Of a stretch of DNA of 60,000 nt, positions 38,401 to 50,400 are shown piece by piece. Each line of letters starts with the position of its first letter. Position 1 is the stretch's first letter. The position numbers were made by a program, and so were the translations under genes. Source of the DNA: Branchiostoma floridae (lineage: Eukaryota; Chordata; Leptocardii; Amphioxiformes; Branchiostomatidae); the NCBI RefSeq assembly GCF_000003815.2, contig NC_049991.1, positions 11,355,001 through 11,415,000 of the forward strand. The letters are read 5' to 3'. The notes under the pieces were generated by a model. That model did no database searches, was not told the origin of the DNA, and saw only the letters and a program-made list of their open reading frames with translations.

Positions 38401-41400
38401 CGCAAAAAAAGCGAACATTAAACCAATGAGAAAGTTTCTGCATTTACAGTACAGTATCTTAATTTCAAACCTGGATCCTTGGAAAGGTTGAGCTTTACAC
38501 CACTGTGTTCATTTTGCTATATCATAGCAATAAGCATATTAATATAGGTTCACTGCATAAAATATGGATCTGAAGAAATTCAATGCCAGGTGTTCAACAA
38601 TCAAAAGCATGAGATTTACTGGTACCTGAATGGAAAAATGCTTGTAAAATGTTGTATCTACAGTGTACTTTCATTCATCTAATTCATCACATTACCTTTG
38701 GTGTTACCCACTGTACTGCTTTCTGAAAGATACGTTATTAATGTCACTACTACCGGTAGTACTGCATACAAGTAAAGGTCATTTGCAGAAGGTTTGAAAG
38801 CGTCATTACGTTCCTGAGAGCATTTGACATTTTAAAGATAAATGAGAGGCAGACTTCCAGTCACCTGTGGTATTCCTCAGGTCAGAATCTCAGCTACTGT
38901 TTCCGATATAAAAGGTGCAGTTGCCATGGAAACGTATACACGTACATCCTGACAGATGGTTTTGCTTGCCCAACATTTCCTCCACATCCTCACATCTGAC
39001 AAAGGTCAGTCGTTACCAGGCATCTCTGGGACTCTACCAGTATCTCGTGGGGGTGAACTTGTTTTCTATCAAAACTAATTGTATCAAGGTAAGCACACTG
39101 TTGGGCATTACAGTAACTCAATTGCCATTTGTCTTATCAATGGGGATTTTCATGAAGCATGACATCAGTTTGTTTTTAGAGTTAGGTGATGTATGGGCCA
39201 TGGCTGGTGCAATGGCCGAGTGGGTAGAGTCTTTGCCTTGCATTCGGTAGGTCATGAGTTCGATCCCCGGCCAAGTCATACCAAAGAATTTAAAAATGGT
39301 ACATGCTGCTTTCTTTGCTTAGAACTCAGCATTCAGGAAAGAGTATGGAAGTTGAACATATAACACTACAAGTAGACAAGCCAGTAGTGATTGCACAAAG
39401 TTGTGTGGCCCAGGGCTACTGAAACAGAGATAGGCACCATCCTATGTGCCATCAGGCGCAGGAAGGACTTTGACTGAATATGGGCCACTCACTGTGTGGC
39501 CAGTATTTCTTAATTATAGCTGCAGAAATCCAAGTTGTACAATGAATTGTTAAATTGACAAAAAGAAACAAAGCATTAAAATTCAAGTATTTTGTTGAAT
39601 GCTCAAAGAATCATTACGATACCTATGCTTGGATCTATAATCACCATATATGAAACACGAGTCACTGCTACATTGTAGCAGACATCCTTGGAATTCTCAA
39701 TTCATACCATGTGGTGTTGGTGTGATGAGATGGGAGGAACAGTGGTGGTATTTTTTAGCTTTCATCACAAGGGCTTAGGATTGAATCCCACTAGGGAGTG
39801 TATCAAAGTTTCTATATAATGTCTGATGTAAAAAAATGAGCTGAAGAGCTGCATATCTTTTTTTTCAAATACTGCAAGAAGTAGTCTCTCAAATGCATCC
39901 TCATAACACTTTCCTACAAGAAGATTTTTAGAAAGAACAGACTGAATGAGAGATGCACTTTCAAATATTAGCTGAGGTGAGGCTTTCATGTGCATCCAAT
40001 GACATCTTGAAACATACCGTAGGCCATCCAATAGGCCATCTATTATCCCGATGGTGTCCTTGAACGTCAAGGTGAAGTCTGAAAAATGGCTTTCAACCTC
40101 TAGCCCTTACTTGCAATGTTTGGTTTGGTTGCCAGGGATTTCTGCTGTTACTACGTTATGTGGATTTGCACTAATACTCGACATGTCTGTTGTGTTGTAG
40201 GTTCAAAGGAATGCTGAGGGGAACAGACATCCTGACAGTTGGGTAAAGAAAAGGTCATCTCATGGAGTCTAAACCAAGCATAAGCAGCTAAACAGTGGCT
40301 GCTATCCAGCTGCCCTTTCAAGGTGATTGTATGGTGTGGGCAAGTCGTGGGAGAGTCCGGTATACATGTAATACCATGCTTGACTGAATCTCTGGACTTG
40401 AATGAGGAGGTAAGCCAGGATTTCTTGTGCTTCTGGCCTTGCCACGCCTGACAACAAGAATCAATTTGAGTGGACAACAAGCTGAGAGCTGCTGTGTTTC
40501 CTATGAATACCTGCAGCTTAAGCTTCAGACTAGCTACAGAGACCAAAGCACAGGTGCAGGAAAAGTGGGCAAACTTCCAAGAAGGAGAAACAACGAAAAA
40601 GCCTTTTAAGAAAGCTTTCCAGCAGATGTTTTCCATGATGACTAGCGGACACTGTAACACTTCCAAAATGTACACTATATTACTGGTACTGACACTGTTT
40701 GCTGTTCAGGATTCCCAATGTCAAGACATCTATGCAAGCGAAAAACCCGAGAATACGAAAGGTATTTTTTACATAGATGTTGACCAGGAAATTGATACAG
40801 TGCCAGAGAGGAAAGGTGCCACTACCATCTATTCTTCAGGACAGCCCCCAGACTCTACAGCAGGCGTATGTGAGCCCTGTGTCTGTAGTCTCACGGACGG
40901 CACAGGTCCACCTGGCCGGGACGGCAAGCCAGGACCGCCAGGTATCCCCGGGAAACCAGGCTACAATGGGGTGAACGGTTATCCTGGACCAATGGGACCG
41001 AAAGGCAATCAGGGATACAGAGGCTACAAAGGGGAAAAGGGGGATCCTGGCCTGGCAGGCAGGCAGGGTCGTCCTGGGATTAGGGGGAGACCAGGCAGGC
41101 GAGGAGTGCCGGGCCTACCCGGGGACGCTGGACAGCCTGGGAGCGTGTCGGAGGCTGCCGCATACCTTTCAGGGGACCAAACTCTGATCCAGGCTCGCTT
41201 GAAGGTAGCGTTTTCTGCCGTCAGGACAGAAAGCTACGGACCTTTCATCACTGACGAACCTGTTCCCTTTGACATGATCCTCAGCAACTCAGGCGGATTT
41301 TACAACAACAAAACCGGAGTATTCAGAGCACCAGTCGATGGTCACTACCTCTTCCACTTCCACCTGATGAGTACCAACAAGGCTGCAACAACCTTCGTGG

Positions 41401-44400
41401 ACTTGATGAAAAATCATGAAAGCCAAGTCATGGCAGCCTTCTATGGACCGGCATATGACATAGCCAGTAACACAGCGATTCTCCATGTGCTGAGGGGACA
41501 TGAGATATGGCTGAGACTGAGGCGACAGCGGGCCATCTACAACCCCAGTAAAACTGGCAGGTACTCTACCTTCTCAGGATACCTGCTCTTCTCTGACCAA
41601 TGATGGTGCTTTTAGTAGTTCTACAGTAGAAACATGTGTCGCGACTTTGATACACAAGTAAATGCTACAATGTCCAAGGGGTCATTTTTCTACAGGCATG
41701 GAAGGACATTCTACATTCTATATCTAATCAAGGCAGTTCTATTCAAAGCAATATTTTCATTGCAGTAACATCCATTGGCATAATACCGGTCGGTTTACTG
41801 CAATTTCTCAAGCAATGCTAATTTGGCAAATGATCAACGCATCATTTTCTCCAGTTACATGTTGCTGTTACAGCTTACCTTTGCCACTTCTTCTGTGTAA
41901 ATTATTTTGTCTCTCTGGTCCTGCTAAAAACATAATATCGTAATTGGAACACACCGCGGAATTGCACGGAGAACGGGCGCGTGGTTGGAAGGGGGTGCAC
42001 TATACCGGCCAAACGAAACACGGCACAATTAACTGCCGCTATGTACCTTTATACATCCTCTGTTGTTCCTTTCTTTCCTGTTAGTAGTTGCACAAAACAA
42101 AAATCTGCATGAGCATACAAAAAGTCATGAGAAAATGGGCGTATACTGACAAGAATTATCATTTAATTTTGGTCCGTCACAACCGCTATGACGTAAAACT
42201 TTACTGCTGGCCGTAGCATTAAAAATGGCGGGAAAATGGCGGCGTACGTTCAATTTGACCCATTCAGCAGTAGATCCGGGCGATAATGCAACGGTTCCTC
42301 ACACTTTTACACGAGTTGTAGGTCACCAAAAGAAATTCAAGATTGCTGTTGAATCATGCTCGTCTTGTGCCGTGAGCACATGTGATTATTATCTACAAAT
42401 CTGGCGATGAACGTGACAGTGTGTTTGTCCCACGACGAGCTCGCCTGCCCCGAAAATGACCTGAAAACTTTTGGCCTTGTTGTCTTCGAATGCATTGTTA
42501 TCGATGCTTTGTAAATTATGTATTGGACACCTAGATGTTTGAAGTGTGCATACCTCGGAAATAACTATTGTTGCATGTGTAGATCTCTTTAAGTTCCATT
42601 ATTTTTAATCGACCGGTATAAGGCTTATGACCGGTATTATGCCAATGCATGTTACATTTGTAAGTAAAGATAGTCTGTATGTTGCAAGTCTGGAAATACT
42701 TGTATCTATGCCATGTACATTCAAGATTACTGTATACTGTTTGAGTTTAAGGGAAATGTGTAGTTTTTCCCAATCAGTTCCCATGTACAAAAATTTACTG
42801 TCATTTCAATGACAATCATTTGTTTATCCTTAGGAGTGAAAGTCTTCTCAAGACAAACAAATATGCCATTTCCAAGAATGCTGTGACAAACTACTACTGA
42901 AAGTCTGACAAGTCTTTTATGATTTATTATCGAACAGCAACAGCAGAGCTCACTTGAATTAAAAAGAACAATCTCTGGCTAGACTTACTAGTAGTTCATA
43001 AACCCTGCTGGGACATACTGTGATAAGCAGTACTAACACAAGAGTCACCCTTCTGAACATGCCTGGCACGGCTGTTTGAGGGGAACAAAAATAGCAAAAG
43101 TGTATAATGAAGAAATATACACATAAATCATTATTACATGCACATGTTTTTTTAAAAATGTTTTGTGTGTTTTATTGTCTTTTATACCCTACATTGGTAC
43201 TATTTGTTCCTGCCAATCGCAAGGCTAGTACTGGTTTTGAAATGTGACCCTGGCATAATTGGTGCATCCTCCAGTGTGAGCTCACATGCGTGACTGGTGA
43301 GATGGTTAAGGTGCCCTTGACAGTGTCAGACTGGGATGGTGAAGCAGATGTTGACAAGTACTAATGACTGTATGTTCACTGGTGCTGAAGGTCAACCACA
43401 GCTGCCAGCTGGTCACTTTTCATGGCATCAGTACAAGTCATCTGTTTAAACCTACAGTTACTGTAAGTAGAGATGATTTGACAGACAGGTTCTTCATATA
43501 TAAGCTGTGAGGAACTTTATCTTCCTGTTAAAAATGGCAGTCAATAAAAGCACTGCTTTACTCTTTCTCATCTTTGGACAGGTACATTTGATGGATGATA
43601 TTCTCTTGGGTCCAAATCTGACAGGAGAATGAAAAAAATGTTGAAAACAAAAAAGACAAACATGGTGACAAAACTGAAATTAGAAATCATTCCACCAACT
43701 TTTTGCAGACAAAAATGCCCATACAGTCTACTGCAATAGAGGGTATTGCTTTTGTTGACTCAGTGGTTTTACTCCATAGAAAGCTTCAGGAGTTTATCTT
43801 TATCATCGAATAAAGTATCACGTAAAATGTACAATATGTCTTGATACAAAAACCTTAGGACTTTTTTAAGGGGAAGAGCAGCTGTGTACTTCAATAAAGG
43901 GCCATCAGATGCAAACAAGCCAAAGACGAGTGTATAGTAAAATTCCATGTAGTCACTTGATTTAAGCTATATCACATGTAGTAATGTTGTTTGAGTATTG
44001 AATTATGATGATCCTAAAAACTGAACATATTGGTTCAAATGAAACCTTTGTAGTCTTAAATCTCTGTCTTTCTTCTTTTATCATTGGTAAAGGCACAAAT
44101 TGACTTCTGGACTAGCTTTCTATACAAGATGTCAATAGTTAGGTGAAGGTTTAGATCTAGAGTTCTGTGCTGCACAGTGCCAACAGTGTCCTTCAGAATA
44201 AAATGGCACTCAAATACCAGTTACTAGAACTGGCTCTGGCTTTTAGCTCAAACATTCATCTTAGATTTATTTTCAAAGAATCTAATCTGACAATAATGAC
44301 TACAGCACATGTACAGTTTGTTTTCCAGCCCTTATTTTCATATTTTGCACATTTTTGCCCTCTAAATGTCAGACTTAGATTAACCTCCCTGTTGTTGGCA

Positions 44401-47400
44401 AGGTCATTCACCATGGTACAACACACAGTACATGTACGTCAGCAAGGAGAAGGTCAAGTTTAAGAGTCTGATGGTTAAGTACAAATCTATGTATATGCAC
44501 ATGTAACAGGAAATGGGCAAACAGAATACGCCACAGGACAGGGCATTTCTCTAACATTGTCAGCTGGCATCTGATGCAATGCCAGGTTTGGTCAATGCTG
44601 AAATTTTCACACACTCCAGATGTCCTATTTCATACCTTAAGGTACAACAGGCACATAATCTTTACTACATCGTATGTCAGAATGAAGTTAGTGTTGGCTC
44701 TGGGAGTGATTTCTCTTGCAACTGGGACTCATATCAGTCAAGCAGTAAGTCAACAGGAAACTATGAAGTTGCAACAGGTCTGGAGGACATGATTTACTTA
44801 ATACGTGTACATGTCCATACATGGCTGTCTTGAAACCTCAGGTTTTCCAGGTAGACTCTTCCAAACCATAGGGGAGAACCTGATTCAAATGGAAATTGGA
44901 CAGTGTATATGCTGTGCCAGGAGACTGTTATAATGATGATCTCTGGAACTGCTAGGAGTCAGAACTTTTGAGACTTGTACAGAGAAATCTCTTTCTACAG
45001 CCCTGGGCTGTGTCTTTGAAGTGTGCCTGGCTATTCCCACAAGCCATTACCAGTGACATAGCATAGATTTACACGTACATACACTGTATAACTGTGACAG
45101 GATGTCATTTGATTTCTTAAGGCACTGCACTGTGTGTGTGTGTGGCATTGGACACAGATGTGAACCCCTGTGAAACTTCACTCTTGGTAGTAACTGAATG
45201 ACACAAGTTTGTCAGGGTTAGAAGTGTTCTGCGGTCTGAACCAGCAGGTGCCCAGGAAGGAGTGGGAGGGAGCGGAAGTTCCAGCTGCCAAGCCTAGGTG
45301 GAGGATTAAACAGATTCTCTCTTGACATTTCAATTTGAGTTCGACACAACTGTCACAATCTAACAACTAATGTCTGCTTTGTTTGAGTTGAAAAGGACAA
45401 CAGTGCAAATCTAAAGAAACAGTGACTGCCAGATGAACTGTATCACCTCCAACTACATGTACAATCTGGTCATCAATTTTCATGTCATACAGAAGACAAA
45501 AACAGAAGCTACAGAAGAGGAATGGTTTGGCACTGGGCCTTGATAAATTCACTCACTCAGTTGTACATTCCTGGTACATTCCTTGATGTACCTTGCTAGA
45601 CTAAGGCCACAATGTCATGTACAGGCCACACGACCTGTGTATGTAAAAGTTCAACTACTGAAGGAAACTCACACTGTAGTGAGGATTAGGATGTATGTTT
45701 TCCAGACTGGTTAAAAGTGTATTTATAGAAAACGGCTTGTCCTGACCCCCAAGTTCAAGGCTGTGGGAGAAACGTGAGGTGCGTCCTTGTCCCTAGTTTT
45801 GTGTTCCCACAGGAATTCCAGCAGACCAGGAGGACATGGATCACTCCCAGGGCCACATGGTGCACGGTGTCTGGAGGGTGTGAGGGCCAGCGTCAAGGGC
45901 AAACCTATCTCTGGTGGAATCATTGTCCCTGGAGTATGCAGTGTTTTTGGTGCTTTGATGTTTGTAAGACTTTTATCCACTTAAACAATTTCCTCTCTAT
46001 CAAAGAGGAACATATGAGCTTAATATGTGAATATAAGAAACAGGACCTGATCCCTTTAAATATCAACAAGCTTGGTCTTCAAACACAAGTGGTATCAATT
46101 AGAAGATATGGGCAGATATGCCTTACACTCTTACTGTTGTTTCCTATCAATGCTAACATTATGTTTTTTTCATCATCCCCTTCCATTTCTTCTCTGCTTG
46201 TACATGTGCATTAGAAAAATTACTAAAATAAACACTTAAACTATCTAAAATTTCCCAATCAATGTCAACCAGTAGGATTGACATCAAATACAATATATGT
46301 ACAATCATGTATATCATTGATGTCAAATGAAACAATAAGGTATAATTTTCACCACCCATATAACTCACCTGCCTAGCCTGGTCCAGGTGTGCGTGGTAGG
46401 TGGCCAGAGCCGTCAGGACGGGGTACATGTGAGACTGGAACTCCGAGCGGGGAAATTCCTTAGGCGTGTGCTGTAGTTTCTCCAGGATGGTTCGCTGTCC
46501 GACCTGACAAGTACAGAAAGTTTATACAGAGTCGTGTACATGTAGATGTAAAGATGTAGAATTCACAGACAAGTGAGGTCAACAGGGTTGTGTGAAAAGG
46601 TCTAAAATCTAATGTTTGTAGTAAAATATAGAAGCGAAAGTGTGATGAAATTTCAAAAACGTCTTAGCGGCAAAATATACCAACATTTAAGAAAAATACA
46701 CTTTGCTTTCATATTGTTGAATGGGTTATAGTATTTACTCAACATTTGCTTTTCAGCAACATGCTTATGGATTCCATTAAACTTTGACTTTATTCAGATT
46801 GAAAACAATACAATACAGCTGAATCACAGGCAACTGTTGCTTCCAATATGACCCACACATAAACACAGACATAACATTAATACACTGAATAACTGACTAC
46901 AATGTGCATAATTCATAGTAAATATCAAGACTAGCTTCAACATATCAGTAGTAGGACATACATGTACATGTATCATTAGAACAGACAAGTCAAGGACAGA
47001 CCTGCAGACATTGTCTGGAAAGGAGTGCAATCTGAGAGAGGGATGTAAAGTATTAGTTGTACAGAAAGTACACAAGCAAATACTGTATTTTACAGTATCA
47101 TTGTGTAATCTAGCAAAGAATGAATATGATATGTTAGAAAAAATTGCATTAAACAGTGAAAGAGAAAAGTTTGGTTGCATAAAATCTGCATAATAAAACA
47201 GAATTGTAGCTGTTATATATATATAATTACTGTGAGCACTTGGATGTGTTGAGCACACCTACCATTGTGCAGAGTTTGGAGCAGAGTTCCTCCACATTAG
47301 AGACATGTCCAGACAGGATCAGGGCTTTGTTCTGTAGAGCCTCTGTCAGTTTCTGTAGAACCAGCTTTAACACTTCCCACTCTGTCTCCTAGAGAACACA

Positions 47401-50400
47401 GATAAAACATGCTGTAGATGCTGAAATTCATTTTAATCTTTAAGCACTTTAAGTATGAATGCATGATATAAGATGACTAAAAGCTAACAGAAAGGATCTT
47501 TGACCACTCTTTCATGGATAAGTGCATCTTCCAAAATCAGTCAGTTATTTCAAAATCCCACCCTCTAAACTTAAAAGAGATGTAGGAGCAAGATACTGAT
47601 ATTGGAGACAGATTTATTAACAACCTTAAGGTAATGTCATATTGCTATGGCTTGACTCAACAACACAATTTACATTGTATATATGCCTACAGGAAATATA
47701 CATACAGTTCATGTATCACTTGTCTCCTTATGGCATACTTACATTGCCAAGACATTTCAGGACGGCAGAGACAGCCTTGCAGAAAGGCAGGCTGGACATC
47801 TTGAGAGTATACCCTGGGGTGGGGGACTTGGCCTTATGTGATGTTGGAGGGGAGGTGGCCCGTGAGCTTCTACCACTGCCCGAGTCCCTGTGGGGAGGGG
47901 AGAGTTGGAGTTATTTATACATTGTAGGTACGACATTGTTGAACTAGCTGTGCATAAGTTATAACTCAACATTTTTAACTTTTCACTAACTGTAATACTG
48001 TAATACAATACTGCCATTAGATTTTTGACTATCAGTCAGTTTCAAATTCGAGTTTGATTTTTACGAGAGAAAAACACTTGCCCAAATCCAATGAATGGCA
48101 TGCTTTGTTTAACTGTAAAAGAAACCAGCTCTTGTCCTTAAACAGCCTTTGTCCTTTTTTATGAGTGTTAAAAGCTAAAGGGTTTCTCAGCTTGGCTGGA
48201 ACAATTCATTTAAACATGTTAAGTTCAGAGTGTAGCAGTTGCAAGCACTTAATCTGTTGCACCATGGTGGTACTAAACATAAAGGTGACTATGACAGTGA
48301 GATGAACAGGTACTTCATATCACAGGTGATGTAAGCTGTGAACTTGTAGTTGCCGTCCTTATCTGGCAGACCCAGTCTGTGGAGGGGGTCGGCCCGCAGG
48401 TGCAACAGACAGGTGAACACCTGAAAAAACAACCAAAACAAATCAGCAAACACCAGTGTTTCAGGAAAAGTTTTCACATGTTTTTGTTAAGTTTAATGAA
48501 TATATCTTGACTCTTATGATATTGTGAAAAAAACAACAAATGTATTGATGACAGATACAAATGGCATTGTAATCACATAAGTCTCATATGCTTGATTACT
48601 GTAAATTCATTTAGTTTTGCGCTGGTTTTATTTCCCAGTAGGAGGAAAAATGTTTTAAATTTGTGGTTGAAACAATTTTGTATTCTGCAATACAGTTGTC
48701 ATACAAGGAAGTCATATTTGCAATTTCATGTATTTGCAGCGGGGAGCTCACCACAAAAACTGCAAAAACAAATGACCACCAGAAAGTTTCACAATTTCAG
48801 TAAGGTGAGTAGAACTTAACACAGGAACACAACTTTTTATATGGCTCCACTTTTGGTAACTTCATTAAAATCAAAGACATTCTCTTTGCTATCCTGAATG
48901 AATTGTACTACAGAGTTGTTCCCCGTACCTCCAGTCTGATCTGACAGGCGGTGTGTGCCGTGTAGTGGTGCTGGTAGTGAGACTGGACGTGGCCTATCAG
49001 CATGTAGTACACCTGGCAGGCATGGGCTGACGGCAGCCTGTACAGCTTTGTCTGTGGGACAGGGAAAACGGACATGGTAAAATCTGTTCATTCTTTCATA
49101 TTCACACTCATTGTAATGCTTGAATGATTCCTGACCTGAATAGAATTCTATCTAACTTACGTTGGAACAAAAACAAAGTTTGACCACCAGCACAAGTATA
49201 TTTTGTCATATACTATATCTATTGGGTCATTTACCCATAAACATGGTTCAATATTAACCAGTGTCTTTAAGGTGAACTTCAGGGAACCTGCTCTTCTTCT
49301 ATCAGACTAAAAGAATACTAAAATCCAATTGACTGGACAGGACATTATAAAATAAAAGGCCTTTGAAAAGACAGTGCTACCATATTATATGATCCACAAA
49401 ATTAGATATAAATAAATGGCTATGACCAACTCCTGAGTATGGCCAAAGTTCACATTACACTATTCTGGGCCCAAACCATGGAATACTGTACTGAACAAGG
49501 CTTTCATCTTAAGACTAAAATCGAGACCGAACATTTAGATGGCTTGAGAGTTAATGCAAGGCAAACATATGGAATCCTTAAGAAATTTGTGCATTACTAC
49601 ATAAGCTGGAGAAACATTTCCAAATCAGACAGCTTCTAAAAATAACAAGACAGGAATGAAAACATTTCCCAGGACGGATATATCTAACTCCAGAAGGAAG
49701 CCAAGGATATAGCTACAGACGTCAGTCCTGTGAGTAGATAATCATAACTGATAAGCCCAGTCTCCAGGCGGACACACCTGAAACAGCTCGATGAGCCCAC
49801 GCACAGCTGTCTGGATGTCAGCCAGCTGCGAGTCGTCCACAGCTGCAGGTTTGGCTTCAGGTGCTCCCTCAGGGGTGGTGGGCAGCGGTTTCTTGGTGTC
49901 CATTGGACGGGAAATTACCTGGAAGTACACAACAGACAACAGTCCTTGATAACCAACAATTCATATTATTGCAAGTATCCTCACAACCGGTGCAATGGAC
50001 AAGTGGGTAGAGTGTTTGCCTTGCATTCAGTTGGCTGTGAGTTCCATCCCCGGCCGAGTCATACCAAAGACTTTAAAAATGGTACATACTGCTTTCCCTG
50101 CTTAGAACTCAGCATTCGGGAAAGAATATGGAAGTTGAACACACACCACTACCAGTGGACTAGCCCCCTGCTGTAGTGATTGCGTTGTGTGGCCCAGGGC
50201 TACTGAAAAGGAGATGGGTGCCGCCCTATGCGCTATCAGGCGCGGGAAGGAACTTTGACTTTGACTTTTGATCCTCACATGGACATCAAGGCATACGGAA
50301 ATCTTGTTATCAAGAAGACTTAATGCTACTTTTGTTCTTTAAACCTTGCCAAAAATTGTCATTGGTCAGCTTAAATGAGGTGGAGTAAATGTGTACCAGA

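Larger units (their letters stand above)
32502..46368 (-). other. TSC2: TSC2 intron 22 (13.9 kb), host of the nested gene and several repeats
   Basis: Largest intron of the gene, between phase-0 exons 22 and 23. It contains a CpG-rich possible element (33721-34050), an inverted-repeat element (34337-34869), a TATA candidate (37397), a MITE (38265-38451), a SINE (39201-39478), the C1q gene and the CpG-rich block. The stretches 32502-33720, 34870-37390 and 43550-46368 show nothing further that I can support. Confidence 0.8.

Noticed and set aside
39206-39275. tRNA-like sequence
   Set aside because: A and B boxes are present, but it continues into the SINE body, has no clear acceptor stem and is flanked by target duplications, so it is a SINE head and not a tRNA gene.
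40151-40675. 174-codon minus-strand ORF overlapping the C1q gene start
   Set aside because: Antisense to a clearly recognised gene, with no domain, codon pattern or splice support.
45774-46214. Exon-like segment with acceptor (CCCACAG) and a [13 protein letters not shown] reading
   Set aside because: The attractive reading is broken by frame changes and no partner exon or known family could be named.
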